Shown: piece after piece, positions 27,360 to 36,512 of the stretch | Layout of the letters: every line of letters begins with the position of its first letter | How positions within the stretch are numbered: position 1 is the first letter of the stretch | Assembly (NCBI GenBank): GCA_947484245.1 | Contig: CANKOT010000003.1 | Span: 1-63,427 of the forward strand | DNA: 63,427 nt | Source: Comamonadaceae bacterium | Lineage (GTDB): Bacteria; Pseudomonadota; Gammaproteobacteria; Burkholderiales; Burkholderiaceae | Direction: 5' to 3' | The notes under the pieces: generated by a model | What the model was told of the DNA's origin: nothing | Databases searched by the model: none | Seen by the model: the letters and a program-made list of their open reading frames with translations, nothing else | Made by a program: the position numbers and the translations under genes

Positions 27360-28373
27360 CTAGCTTTGTTCGTACAAAGCATTCAACAGCGCTTGACCGT
27401 TTTCATATTGGGCTGCGGTGCGCTTTTCCTCCTGCCGCACCCGCCATTTGCGCATGGGTTGGCCATCTCTCAATTGCTGCAACAGATAGGGCGCCCATTG
27501 CCGCGCATTTTGAGCCGATACCAAAGGGTGGCTGGCATCACTGGTGTGATTGGCGTTGTGCGATTGAACATACTGAGCCACCACACTCAGATTGTCTGAG
27601 GAGTCTGGATTGTGGGACACAATCTTGAAACCAGATTTTTCCAGCAAGTTGCGCAAGGTTTGGCCGGTGAAGTACAGGGTGTGCGCTTTGAAAAACATGT
27701 AATGAGGTGAACACAAACGCAAGGCGTTGGGTACCTCAATGTAGAGCAAGCCTTCTGGCTTGAGTTTTTCGCCAATGTTGCGCAAGGCTGCGGTAGGCTC
27801 GGATAAATGCTCAAGCACATGAAACATGGAAATCAATTCCAAAGAATGCGGCACTTCGCTGGACAAACAATGTTGCAATGTGCCATTGTTGACATCGATG
27901 CCCAGCCTATTGCGGGCATAGGTGGCGTAGCCTTCATGCGGTTCAATGCCTTTGGCTTTGAATCCCAGTGTGTGCAACAAATAAACGAACTCGCCACTGC
28001 TCGAGCCAATGTCTAAACTTTGTTTGGGTTGGGTATGTTGGGCGGCATCCAGGTCCACGCTGTTTTGACACAACCATTGCCAGCGCTGTTGGGCATTGCG
28101 ACCTGCTCTCAAGACATGTCGCAGTGCTGGTTGCACCGCAGATTTGTAGGCTTGACGATACTGTGTTGTATACCATTCGGCCAACTCCTTGTCCGTGGGC
28201 AAAGGATCAATGCGGCCCAAACCACAATCGCTACAGGAAACGGTGATCAAAGTTTCCTTGGTTTTGCCATCTCGATTGGCAATGATTCGAGCAGAGCTGT
28301 CGCCACAACTGGGGCAGGGGGTGTTGGCATTCAAGAGCGTGCCAGAATCTTTTTTGAGTGAGACAGTGTTCAT
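27360..28373 (-). CDS. SAM-dependent methyltransferase with N-terminal zinc ribbon
   Basis: A 337-residue protein. Residues about 20-60 hold two CxxC pairs (CPSCGDS and CSDCGLGR) forming a zinc ribbon. The Rossmann methyltransferase domain follows, with motif I LDIGSSSGEFVYLLHTLG and MFHVLEHL as motif II/III. This layout resembles sugar C-methyltransferases and other methyltransferases of surface-polysaccharide loci. No glycosyltransferases surround it, so its role is open. It does not obviously belong to the catabolic modules. Confidence 0.8.
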   Translation of the reverse strand: MNTVSLKKDSGTLLNANTPCPSCGDSSARIIANRDGKTKETLITVSCSDCGLGRIDPLPTDKELAEWYTTQYRQAYKSAVQPALRHVLRAGRNAQQRWQWLCQNSVDLDAAQHTQPKQSLDIGSSSGEFVYLLHTLGFKAKGIEPHEGYATYARNRLGIDVNNGTLQHCLSSEVPHSLELISMFHVLEHLSEPTAALRNIGEKLKPEGLLYIEVPNALRLCSPHYMFFKAHTLYFTGQTLRNLLEKSGFKIVSHNPDSSDNLSVVAQYVQSHNANHTSDASHPLVSAQNARQWAPYLLQQLRDGQPMRKWRVRQEEKRTAAQYENGQALLNALYEQS

Positions 28374-28517
28374 GATTCAATAATTTTAGGCGGCATTCTT
28401 TTTTGCCTAACAATGCGCATTTTTATCTCCCCAATTAAGTTGTCCTATTTATTTGTCGAATCGGTATTGATTTTATTGACTCATTCACTTAAATTAGCCC
28501 CCCTCACTGCCTAAAAG

Positions 28518-28531
28518 TGATCACATGATCA
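28518..28531. promoter_or_regulatory. TGATCA palindrome pair in an intergenic region
   Basis: TGATCA occurs at 28518-28523 and 28526-28531 with a CA spacer, making a 14-bp symmetric element about 100 bp upstream of the GST gene. The half-site matches part of the dyad upstream of the IorA-like gene. A regulator-binding role is possible but unproved. Confidence 0.3.
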
Positions 28532-28627
28532 AGTTTATTTGCATTCTTCGCCTAATTCTTTGATGATTGTGTCGAGATTTTCTTGCGCGTCAATCCAGGC
28601 GCCACGACTCGGATAAAGGGACACTGA

Positions 28628-29326
28628 ATGATTGAGCTTTATTACTGGACAACTCCCAATGGTCACAAGATCACCATGTTCATGGAGGAGTCCGGAATCG
28701 ATTACGTGATGAAGTTGGTAGACATCCGAAAGGGCGAGCAGTTCAATCCAGATTTTTTGTCGATTGCCCCCAACAACAGAATTCCTGCGCTTGTAGACGA
28801 TGACCCTGCAGGTCAGGGGCAAAAAATCAATCTATTTGAATCAGGTGCTATCTTGCTTTATTTGGCGGAGAAAACAGGAAAGTTCATTCCGCAAGACTTG
28901 AAAGGGCGAGTTGAGTGTTTGAAGTGGCTCTTTTGGCAAATGGGTGGCTTGGGGCCCATGGCTGGACAAAACCATCACTTTGTTCAATATGCGCCAGAGC
29001 CTGTGCCCTATGCCATTGACCGTTATGTGAGGGAAACCTCACGCTTGTACGGCGTTCTGAACAAACATCTTTCTCAGGGCGGTCCATTTATTTGTGGCGA
29101 GTATTCCATCGCGGATATGGCCACCTATCCGTGGATCGTGCCGCATGAAAAACAACGTCAAAATATGGCTGAATTTCCGGCTTTGAAATTGTGGTTTGAG
29201 CGTGTTCAGGAACGTCCAGCCACACAGCGTGCCTATGCCCTGGCTAGATCGATCAATACTGAACCCAATGTCAACGAAGCCTCAAGGCATCTGTTGTTCA
29301 GTCAAGACGCGAAAACAGTTAATTAA
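28628..29326 (+). CDS. Nu-class-like glutathione S-transferase (YghU/YfcG type)
   Basis: A 232-residue soluble GST. The N-terminal thioredoxin-like domain starts MIELYYWTTPNGHKI; the TxPNGxK element is characteristic of the Nu class, which reduces disulfides with glutathione. NNRIPALVDDD and ESGAILLYLAEK complete the glutathione site, and a helical C-terminal domain follows. Its TAA shares one base with the ATG of the TauE-family exporter. That coupling suggests a pathway releasing a sulfur or other anion. Confidence 0.88.
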   Translation: MIELYYWTTPNGHKITMFMEESGIDYVMKLVDIRKGEQFNPDFLSIAPNNRIPALVDDDPAGQGQKINLFESGAILLYLAEKTGKFIPQDLKGRVECLKWLFWQMGGLGPMAGQNHHFVQYAPEPVPYAIDRYVRETSRLYGVLNKHLSQGGPFICGEYSIADMATYPWIVPHEKQRQNMAEFPALKLWFERVQERPATQRAYALARSINTEPNVNEASRHLLFSQDAKTVN

Positions 29327-30072
29327 TGCAAATTGAACCCACCTATTTTTTCTATGCAGCACTGGGCTCTGTATTGATTGGCCTTTCAAAAGGCGGCTTG
29401 CCGTCTACGGGCATGCTGGCGGTGCCAGTCCTTTCTTTGTCAATTTCGCCCATTCATGCAACCACCTTGTTGTTGCCTATCTACATTATTTCAGACGTGG
29501 TGGGTGTTTGGCTTTATCGCAAAAATTTCAGCCCATTCAATGTCAAAGTTCTCACACAAGGTGGACTCTTAGGGGTTTTTGTGGGTTGGCTCACTGCGAC
29601 GGTGATCTCTGAAACGCTGGTTACTTTTTTGATTGGTTTGATTGGCGTTTTGTTTTGTTTGTATTCTTGGTTTAAAAAAGTAAACAATGACCAACCCAAG
29701 CCCCCCAAAACTTTGCCAGGCATTTTCTGGGGTTCTTTGGCAGGTTTTACAAGTTTCATCTCCCATGCCGGCGCACCCCCTTTTCAGGTCTATGTACTGC
29801 CTCAAAAACTTTCAAAAGCCGATTTTGCTGGCACCGCGACTTTGGTTTTTGCAGCGATCAATCTCGCCAAAATATTGCCCTATCAAGACTTGAGGCCTTA
29901 CCAGTGGGACGATCTGATGGACGCTGTTTATTTGGTGCCTTTTGCCATTGCAGGCACTATTGCGGGTGCAATTTTGACCAAGAAAATTCCTGACAAACTT
30001 TTTTTCCTGTGGGTACAAATTGGTTTGTTTGCAATTTCACTCAAGTTGATTTGGTCCTCATTGGGGTACTGA
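29326..30072 (+). CDS. TauE/SafE-family anion exporter
   Basis: A 248-residue inner-membrane protein with seven to eight hydrophobic segments. LIGLSKGGLPSTGMLAVPVLS in the first helix and GFTSFISHAGAPPFQVYVLP in the middle are the two family repeats. Characterised members export sulfite or sulfoacetate. The stop of the GST gene overlaps its start by one base, so production is coupled. Sulfite release in the cytoplasm is a possible reason, but no desulfonating enzyme is certain here. Confidence 0.88.
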   Translation: MQIEPTYFFYAALGSVLIGLSKGGLPSTGMLAVPVLSLSISPIHATTLLLPIYIISDVVGVWLYRKNFSPFNVKVLTQGGLLGVFVGWLTATVISETLVTFLIGLIGVLFCLYSWFKKVNNDQPKPPKTLPGIFWGSLAGFTSFISHAGAPPFQVYVLPQKLSKADFAGTATLVFAAINLAKILPYQDLRPYQWDDLMDAVYLVPFAIAGTIAGAILTKKIPDKLFFLWVQIGLFAISLKLIWSSLGY

Positions 30073-30103
30073 ATCATTTTTTAAATCTGACGAAGGAGCC
30101 TTT

Positions 30104-30985
30104 ATGACCGATTTACTCAGTGCACGATCTCCTTATTCGGCGATCGTCGACCGACCTGTGTTGCAGTTGCCAAACCAGGGCCGATTGTTGGTTTGGATCA
30201 TTGTCAATGTTGAGCACTGGAGCATTGAACGCGCCATGCCTCGCATGGTTTTAAGCCCGCCCATGGGGCAACCCATGCTGCCTGATTTGCCCAATTGGGC
30301 ATGGCACGAATACGGCATGAGGGTGGGGTTTTGGCGTCTTTATGACGCGCTCAATCAACGCGGTATTGTTCCCACCATGGCCACCAATGGCATTGTTTGC
30401 GACAGCTATCCGCGCATTGTGGAAGCCGCGCTCAAGGAAAATTGGGAAATCATGGGGCATGGTTTTGTGCAAGGTCCAATGCACAAATTGCCGAATCAAG
30501 CAGAGTCCATCATGGCAACGGTAGAGACCATCCAGCGCATGGCTGGCAAGCCACCTGTTGGTTGGGAGAGCCCCGGTTTGACAGAAGACGACAACACCCT
30601 CGATTGCCTGTCGCAAGCGGGCATTGAATATGTGGCAGATTGGGTCCTAGACGATCAACCCGTCTGGTTGCAAGCAAAACCCAAACCCGTTTTGTCTGTG
30701 CCTTACACCGTTGAAATCAATGATATTCCCATGATGTTGTTGCAGCAGCACCGTTCCGAGGAATTGCTCCTGCGTGGCATTGATCAATTTGAGCGCCTGT
30801 GGCAAGAAAGCGAAACAATTCCACGCGTCATGTCCATCAGTGTGCATCCCTACGTCACGGGTGTGCCCCACCGAATTGGGTATTTTGAAAAATTGCTAGA
30901 TCACATTCAGTCAAGGGCTGGCGTTGTGATCCAAACAGGCGAACAAATTTCAAACTGGTACCGCGAACAAGTACCCTTTAAATAA
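30104..30985 (+). CDS. NodB-fold polysaccharide deacetylase family protein (PuuE-like)
   Basis: A 293-residue carbohydrate-esterase-4-fold protein. It resembles the cofactor-independent allantoinase/PuuE branch rather than cell-wall deacetylases. There is no signal peptide; MATNGIVCDSYPRIVEAAL and GHGFVQGPMHKLPNQAE carry the expected NodB landmarks, with GWESPGLTEDD and SISVHPYVTG later. AAGGAG precedes ATG 30104. The cytoplasmic location and the cupin 18 bp downstream suggest a small-molecule amidase or hydrolase step. Confidence 0.8.
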   Translation: MTDLLSARSPYSAIVDRPVLQLPNQGRLLVWIIVNVEHWSIERAMPRMVLSPPMGQPMLPDLPNWAWHEYGMRVGFWRLYDALNQRGIVPTMATNGIVCDSYPRIVEAALKENWEIMGHGFVQGPMHKLPNQAESIMATVETIQRMAGKPPVGWESPGLTEDDNTLDCLSQAGIEYVADWVLDDQPVWLQAKPKPVLSVPYTVEINDIPMMLLQQHRSEELLLRGIDQFERLWQESETIPRVMSISVHPYVTGVPHRIGYFEKLLDHIQSRAGVVIQTGEQISNWYREQVPFK

Positions 30986-31003
30986 TTTTTCAAGGAGACA
31001 GAC

Positions 31004-31558
31004 ATGACCATTACCGTGATCAAACCAGAGAGCAGCAGCGTGCTCAGTTGCGTGGCCCGTTACAGTGAACTGGACCCCGTCACCACGGGTTTGCCAGACA
31101 TGCATTTGGAACAGTGCAAGCGCACATTCCTTAGCGTGCTGGGATTTGAGCAGCCCAAAGGTGAAACACAACACTCTCCATTTGGCAACCAAGTGGCATC
31201 GAGCATGTCCAGTCAAACTACGGGTTATGGCGCAGCTTTTGTGAGGGCTCGTGCGGGCTGCGGCGTACTCATGCACAACCACGACACGTCCGAGTGCTTT
31301 ATGCCCATCGAAGGACGTTGGATGATTGAGTGGGAGGGCGACAAGGGCAATGACCATGTGATCCTCAATCCGATGGATTTCATCGCTGTGCCCATCGGCG
31401 TTCAACGCCGTTTCGAATGCATCGATGTGCCAGAAGGCAAAGAAGAAGGCATTTTATTTGCCATCATCAGTGGTCAGTCTCCCGCTGTGGAGTGGTCTCC
31501 AGAGGCTATCAAGCTCATGAGCGAAAGCGGTCAGTCCGTTGCGCGCGTGACTGGTTGA
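31004..31558 (+). CDS. Cupin-domain protein
   Basis: A 184-residue protein with one cupin barrel. The metal motif is GVLMHNHDTSECFMPIEGRW, near residues 87-106, with a second block LNPMDFIAVPIGVQRRFE. CAAGGAG precedes ATG 31004. It follows the NodB-fold gene in the same operon and precedes an MFS gene by 8 bp. Whether it is a dioxygenase, isomerase or binding protein cannot be told. Confidence 0.82.
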   Translation: MTITVIKPESSSVLSCVARYSELDPVTTGLPDMHLEQCKRTFLSVLGFEQPKGETQHSPFGNQVASSMSSQTTGYGAAFVRARAGCGVLMHNHDTSECFMPIEGRWMIEWEGDKGNDHVILNPMDFIAVPIGVQRRFECIDVPEGKEEGILFAIISGQSPAVEWSPEAIKLMSESGQSVARVTG

Positions 31559-31566
31559 AACTCAGG

Positions 31567-32772
31567 ATGCCATTGCACTCAGACTCGAAGTCTGCTTCAG
31601 TTGGAGTCAATGGCTGGATGTACGGTGCAGCGTTTTTTGCACTGCTTGCTGCACTGGCCCCATTTGGGGTCAATGTTGCGGTTGGCTTATCACCGATTTT
31701 TGCCAACAACTTGTACATGGACGCAGACGGCCGCGCGGCGACTGTGGCCTTGTTTGTGTTGGGCTTGGGTCTGGGGCAGCCTTTCATGGGAGGTGCCGCA
31801 GACCATTGGGGACGTCGCCCAGCCATGATGGGCGGATTGCTCCTGGGACTGCTGGGGGCCATTGCAGCGGCTTTGGCTAACAGCGATACCCAACTGCTTT
31901 GGGCTCGTTTCATATCGGGTTTGGGGTTTTCAGCCTGCATGGTGGTGCCGCGCGTTTGCCTTCGCGACTTGCATCAAGGGGCAGTGCTTCAACGCAACAT
32001 GGCCACCTTGTCAAACGTTTTCGCAGCCATGCCAGTGATTACCCAACCCTTGGCCTGGGCTCTTGGCTATTGGTTTTCATGGCGTGTGCCTTTTTTGGCC
32101 TTGGTGGCATTTGTGTTGGTTGTCATTTTTGTGTCCTGGCGTTGGCAACCCGAAACACGTTCTGCCGGCACATTGGCGCCTAAGTGGGGGGTGTGGTTCG
32201 AAGTGGCCAAGGATGCCCTCATCTTGCGAACCTGTCTCACTTTTGCTTGCGCAAATGCGCCATTTTTTGTGGTGGCGGCCATTGGGCCTGCCGCAATCAA
32301 ACAGTCCACGGGTGTCTCTGGGGGGGGGATTGCCGCCATTTTGGGGATCACCTACCTTGGCTTTGCGGTGGGTAACTTTTGGGTCAGAAGAAACGCATCG
32401 TGGTCTAGCAACCTGCTGATCAACCGAGGCTTGTGCCTCATTGTTGCCAGTATGCTGACGTTCGTCTGCACACTTTGGTGGCCTTCCTTGTGGATGTGGT
32501 CTTTGGCTTTGACGCTTTACGCAGTGGGGCAGGGCATTGTGTTTCCAGCAGGGTTTTCTCAGGTGCTTGAAGGCAGAGCCTTGCAAGCGGGCGTAGCCTC
32601 CGCCATCATTGGAACCTTTCACATGTCTACTGGGGGCCTGGTTGCCTGGATTGCGGGTTCTTTGTCATTTGCGCAAGATGTTTCCTTGGTTCTTGTCAGC
32701 TCGGTTGTGAGTGGGGTTGCCGTGGTCATCTGGGTATGGATGAAGCCCGCTGCTGTGCTCCGATCGGCATGA
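31567..32772 (+). CDS. MFS transporter (Bcr/CflA-like)
   Basis: A 401-residue twelve-helix transporter. GLGQPFMGGAADHWGRRPAM near residue 70 is motif A, and ARFISGLGFSACMVVPRVC follows. ATG 31567 is chosen because upstream frame extension is not protein-like and overlaps the cupin gene. It is the last gene of the GST-TauE-deacetylase-cupin run. Export of a product or uptake of the substrate are both possible. Confidence 0.85.
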   Translation: MPLHSDSKSASVGVNGWMYGAAFFALLAALAPFGVNVAVGLSPIFANNLYMDADGRAATVALFVLGLGLGQPFMGGAADHWGRRPAMMGGLLLGLLGAIAAALANSDTQLLWARFISGLGFSACMVVPRVCLRDLHQGAVLQRNMATLSNVFAAMPVITQPLAWALGYWFSWRVPFLALVAFVLVVIFVSWRWQPETRSAGTLAPKWGVWFEVAKDALILRTCLTFACANAPFFVVAAIGPAAIKQSTGVSGGGIAAILGITYLGFAVGNFWVRRNASWSSNLLINRGLCLIVASMLTFVCTLWWPSLWMWSLALTLYAVGQGIVFPAGFSQVLEGRALQAGVASAIIGTFHMSTGGLVAWIAGSLSFAQDVSLVLVSSVVSGVAVVIWVWMKPAAVLRSA

Positions 32773-33120
32773 AGTGCACCCCCAAAAAAGTCTTGCAGAA
32801 ATAGGGTTTTTAGGGATGCGCAGACCTAGTGCTTTCCCTAGATAGAAATTATCAAGGTCGCAAATAAAGTCGTGCCAATTGAGGTTTGAATTTGGCTTGT
32901 GACAGGCAATTCAAAAAGGACTTTCCCCTCTGAAAAAGCCTCTTCTATCTGCAATTTGACACTGAATTTTTCATCTCTTTCGTATCACAATTTATGGCGC
33001 GGATGATGAGGTCAATCCCTTGGGCGCGTTCCCTATTTGATGATTTATCTCAAAGAAGTGTTTGACGGTGATCGTTTGATGAATTAAATTGTCACTGCTT
33101 TTAACAACCAGGAGACTTTG
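32773..33120. other. 348-bp intergenic region before the TRAP operon
   Basis: No convincing gene is present. The stretch is AT-rich. It has a TTGACA at 32956-32961 that could be a -35 element, though no well-spaced -10 is clear. A TAGGGA/TCCCTA 6-bp dyad near 32814-32843 may belong to a terminator or operator. The TRAP binding-protein ribosome site GGAG is at 33111-33114. Confidence 0.5.
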
Positions 33121-34188
33121 ATGATGAAAAAATTCAAACCAGCACTGCTGGTGGCCATGCTTGGACTGTTTGGTGCATCAGCTGCTAGCGCAGAAAACAT
33201 CAGACTGCGCATTGCCTCTGGACACGCCGCTGTCAACACGTATGTCAACTTGATGCAAAACTTTTTTGTGCCTGAAGTCAGCAAGCGAGTGGCTGCTCGG
33301 ACTCAGCACAAGGTTGAATTTGTGGAGGGTTATGGTGGCTCCATGGTTAAGCTGGCCGACACCCTTGAAGGTGTGCAGTCGGGTTTGATCGACATCGGCG
33401 GTCTCTGCTTCTGCTTTGAGGCCTCAAACCTTCCCCTGAATGCTTTCCAAGTGATGTTGCCCTTTGGTACCATGAATTCGGAAACCAGCGTCAAGTTGGC
33501 TCGCGCCGTTTACGACAAAGTCCCTGCACTGTCCAAAGTCTTTGAAGACAAATACAACCAACAGTTGATCGCCTTGATTTCTGACAATGGCTATAACATT
33601 GGTACAACCTTTGAGTGGAACAACATCAGTGATCTGAAGGGTAAGAAAATTGCCGGCGCAGGCCTGAATCTCAAATGGTTGGAGTATGCAGGTGTAACGC
33701 CAGTGCAATCGACTCTCCAAGATGGCTACACGTCCCTTCAAACCGGCGTTTATAGCGGTTGGGTGATGTTCCCTTCAGCTTGGGTTAACTTCAAATATTA
33801 TGAAGTGGCTAAAAATTACACCGAAGTGGGTTTTGGCGCCATTACGTGGCACGGTTTGACCATCAACAAGAACCGCATGGCCAAACTGCCTAAAGATGTT
33901 CAGGCCATCATCATCGAAGTTGCCAAAGAGTTTGAAGCCAAAACAGGCACTGTCAACCAAGAGAACTACGCAAAGCAAATCGCTCAGCTTAAAACCTTGG
34001 GCGTGAACGTCAAATCGGTGCCTGAGGCGGTCAAGCTTGAATGGGCCAACTCTCTCAAAGATTGGCCGCAAGCCATGGCCAGTGATTTGGATGCCCGAGG
34101 CATGCCAGGTACTTTGGTCTTGAAAACCACCCTCGAAGAAGCCGAAAAAATGGGCCACAAATGGCCTGTGCGATACGTGATCAAGTAA
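33121..34188 (+). CDS. TRAP transporter periplasmic binding protein (DctP family)
   Basis: A 355-residue DctP-type receptor with a signal peptide ending in SAASA near residue 23. Family landmarks are the early RIASGHAAVNTYVNLMQ, DIGGLCFCFEASNLP near residue 95, and the late WHGLTINKNRMAKLP. GGAG lies 7 bases before ATG 33121; ATG 33124 is also possible. DctQ and DctM genes follow at 13 and 11 bp, making a full TRAP system. The carboxylate-binding arginine is expected near residue 175 but here the region reads KKIAGAGLNLKWL, so the substrate may be atypical. Confidence 0.9.
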   Translation: MMKKFKPALLVAMLGLFGASAASAENIRLRIASGHAAVNTYVNLMQNFFVPEVSKRVAARTQHKVEFVEGYGGSMVKLADTLEGVQSGLIDIGGLCFCFEASNLPLNAFQVMLPFGTMNSETSVKLARAVYDKVPALSKVFEDKYNQQLIALISDNGYNIGTTFEWNNISDLKGKKIAGAGLNLKWLEYAGVTPVQSTLQDGYTSLQTGVYSGWVMFPSAWVNFKYYEVAKNYTEVGFGAITWHGLTINKNRMAKLPKDVQAIIIEVAKEFEAKTGTVNQENYAKQIAQLKTLGVNVKSVPEAVKLEWANSLKDWPQAMASDLDARGMPGTLVLKTTLEEAEKMGHKWPVRYVIK

Positions 34189-34201
34189 AGAGTTCGCCCA
34201 T

Positions 34202-34717
34202 ATGACAACACTTATCGACTGGGTCAGCAAGGCCCTGATGGTTTTTGCAGCCGTCTTGGCTTTCCTGCTGTGCTTTCTTGTCGTTGGCGATGTCAGTGGG
34301 CGCGTTTTCTTCGGTAGTCCCATCAAGGGGACTACCGAGTTAATCTCATTGGCCATTGTGACCATCTGCTTTCTTCAGGCAGGGTTTGCCATCCGTTCGG
34401 GTGGCATGCTCAATGTCGATACAGTGGTTGTTAAGTTTTCGCCCCGATGGCAAAGCATTTTTGGCGTGTTGGGTGCATTTGCAGGGCTGTTCTTTTTTGC
34501 GTTTCTTTGTTATGGAACCTTTGAGGGCGCTGCGCATGCTTGGACATCCAACGAGTTTGAAGGGGAAGGGGCCATGCGCGTTCCTGTTTGGCCAACCAGG
34601 TTCATCATAGTGTTGGGTACAGGTTTGGCTTCACTTTGCTACTTGATTTTGATGGTTCAAAACATTGAACGTGCGGTCAAGGGTGAGCCACCTGTTTTGT
34701 CCTCTTCGCAACACTGA
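34202..34717 (+). CDS. TRAP transporter small permease (DctQ family)
   Basis: A 171-residue inner-membrane protein with four hydrophobic segments, the standard DctQ size and layout. VVGDVSGRVFFGSPIKGTTELI near residue 25 carries the family signature. It pairs with the large permease 11 bp downstream. Confidence 0.9.
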   Translation: MTTLIDWVSKALMVFAAVLAFLLCFLVVGDVSGRVFFGSPIKGTTELISLAIVTICFLQAGFAIRSGGMLNVDTVVVKFSPRWQSIFGVLGAFAGLFFFAFLCYGTFEGAAHAWTSNEFEGEGAMRVPVWPTRFIIVLGTGLASLCYLILMVQNIERAVKGEPPVLSSSQH

Positions 34718-34728
34718 TCAGGGATTTT

Positions 34729-36093
34729 ATGTTCGATCCAATTCAAATGATTACCTTGGTCAGCGTGTTGTTGATCTTGGTTTTTAGTGGTGTGCACATT
34801 GCTGTTTCGCTGGGCATTACCAGCATGCTTGGTATTTACCTCATGACCGGACAGGTCGATACCGTGTTGAGTTTTGCCTCCAACACAGCCTATGAGGCTT
34901 TGCGTGACTACATCTTTGCAGTCATTCCGTTGTTCATGCTCATGGGTGAATTTTTAGCCAAATCCGGCGCAGCAACAGACTTGTTTGCGCTCATCAACAG
35001 AGGGCTTAAGCGCATTCCAGGTCGATTGGGTGTTGCCACTGTGCTTGCAAACGCCGTTTTTGCGTTCATCACGGGTGTGTCGATTGCTGCCGCTGCTGCG
35101 TTTTCAAAAATCGCCTACCCAGAAATGCGTCGGCATGGTTACGAGAGAAAGTTTTCTTTGGGTTGTATCGCTGGTAGCGCTTGCCTTGGCATGCTTATCC
35201 CGCCCTCGGTGTTGATGATCGTTTGGGGTGTGATCACGGAGATGTCAATTGGCAGTCTGTTCATTGCCGGCATCATCCCCGGGTTTGTGGTTGTTGCTCT
35301 TTTCATTGGTTACATCTTGTGGGTCGCCATTCGGCATCCTGAGCGTGTCGGTGAGGGCAAGGTGCTTCCCACCGCTCAGCAAGAAGCCAGAGATGCCAAT
35401 GATTTGGTTGCCGAAAAAGACATGGCGGCCATTTTTAGAAGTACTTTGGGTCTGCTGTTTTTAATTGTGTTGGTGTTGGGTGGAATCTGGTTGGGATTTT
35501 TCACGCCCACAGAGGGTGCTGGTGTTGGTGCAACCCTGGCTTTGATTTTGGCCGTCATGCGCGGCATGACCTTGGCTGAAATGAAGGATGCTATTTTGTC
35601 GGTTGGCCGAACCTCTGCGCCTTTGCTGCTGTTGCTGGTGGCCGCTCAGTTGTATTCAAGGGTGCTGGCCATGACTGGGGTTACCGGTGCCACCAAAGAA
35701 TTTTTTCTTGAATCGGGTTTGTCGCCCTACATGATTTTGGGTTTGATGGTGCTGGTCTGGTTTATTTTGGGTTGCATCATTGACTCCATATCGATCATTT
35801 TGCTAACGGTTCCCGTCTTCGCGCCTTTGGCCACCGCACTCGGATTTGATCCACTGGCGTTTGCCATCATTGGCATTCTTGCGATTGAAACTGGTCTGCT
35901 CACACCGCCCTTTGGAATATTGGTGTTCACTGTGAAAGCGGCGGTGACGGATGAAAAAGATTTAACAACAGGTGAAATTTTCACTGGTTCAATACCCTTC
36001 TGGATTGTTCTGCTCGCCACCATCGTGTTGATCGCTATCTTCCCAGAATTAGCCAATTGGTTGCCCAATGTGGGCAATGAGTTAGCCCGTTAA
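34729..36093 (+). CDS. TRAP transporter large permease (DctM family)
   Basis: A 454-residue, twelve-helix permease. FAVIPLFMLMGEFLAKSG near residue 64, ITGVSIAAAAAFSKIAYPEM near residue 113 and GSACLGMLIPPSVLMIVWG near residue 148 are conserved. It uses a sodium gradient with DctQ and DctP. It ends 23 bp before a DUF1330 gene, which shares the transcript. Confidence 0.92.
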   Translation: MFDPIQMITLVSVLLILVFSGVHIAVSLGITSMLGIYLMTGQVDTVLSFASNTAYEALRDYIFAVIPLFMLMGEFLAKSGAATDLFALINRGLKRIPGRLGVATVLANAVFAFITGVSIAAAAAFSKIAYPEMRRHGYERKFSLGCIAGSACLGMLIPPSVLMIVWGVITEMSIGSLFIAGIIPGFVVVALFIGYILWVAIRHPERVGEGKVLPTAQQEARDANDLVAEKDMAAIFRSTLGLLFLIVLVLGGIWLGFFTPTEGAGVGATLALILAVMRGMTLAEMKDAILSVGRTSAPLLLLLVAAQLYSRVLAMTGVTGATKEFFLESGLSPYMILGLMVLVWFILGCIIDSISIILLTVPVFAPLATALGFDPLAFAIIGILAIETGLLTPPFGILVFTVKAAVTDEKDLTTGEIFTGSIPFWIVLLATIVLIAIFPELANWLPNVGNELAR

Positions 36094-36116
36094 TTTGGAT
36101 GTTTTGAAAGGTTCAC

Positions 36117-36419
36117 ATGGCTGCTTATTGGCTTGCACGCTCACGCATCACCGATCCGGTTGAGTATAAAAAGTACACCGACTTGGTGCCCGGTATTATG
36201 TCGCGACATGGCGGCAAGGTATTGGCCCGTGGCGGCAAATACCAAATCATGGAAGGCCCTCAGGACTTTCATAGGTTTGTGGTCATCGAGTTTCCCACGC
36301 ATGCTCAAGCGGTAGCTTGTTTTGAGTCTGAGGAATACAAAGCTGCGGCTGCTTTCCGAAGGGCTGGTGCAGGCGTGGTCGAAAACGTCATCGTCGAAGG
36401 CGGCGAGTTTACGGTCTAA
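36117..36419 (+). CDS. DUF1330 family protein
   Basis: A 100-residue ferredoxin-like alpha/beta-barrel dimer-type protein of DUF1330. It starts MAAYWLARSRITDPVEYKKY and has RGGKYQIMEG and VVIEFPTHAQAVACF, the usual family order. It closes the TRAP operon and is followed at once by a strong terminator. The function of the family is unknown; operon position suggests handling of the imported compound. Confidence 0.88.
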   Translation: MAAYWLARSRITDPVEYKKYTDLVPGIMSRHGGKVLARGGKYQIMEGPQDFHRFVVIEFPTHAQAVACFESEEYKAAAAFRRAGAGVVENVIVEGGEFTV

Positions 36420-36421
36420 AA

Positions 36422-36448
36422 AAAAGCGCACTGTGCAAGTGCGCTTTT
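36422..36448 (+). terminator. Intrinsic terminator after the TRAP operon
   Basis: An 11-bp perfect stem, AAAAGCGCACT (36422-36432) and AGTGCGCTTTT (36438-36448), with loop GTGCA. The right arm ends in four T residues, giving termination on the plus strand. The A-run on the left allows some function on the minus strand for the converging quinone reductase gene. Confidence 0.85.
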
Positions 36449-36512
36449 GTCTTTCTCACTCATGATTTCTCACTCTTTGTCTGAGTGATATGTAGGGTGA
36501 GATGTACAGTGT

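Noticed and set aside
31417..31566. Upstream extension of the second MFS gene
   Set aside because: The extension overlaps the cupin gene, has an unlikely composition and adds no transporter feature; ATG 31567 gives a normal N-terminus.
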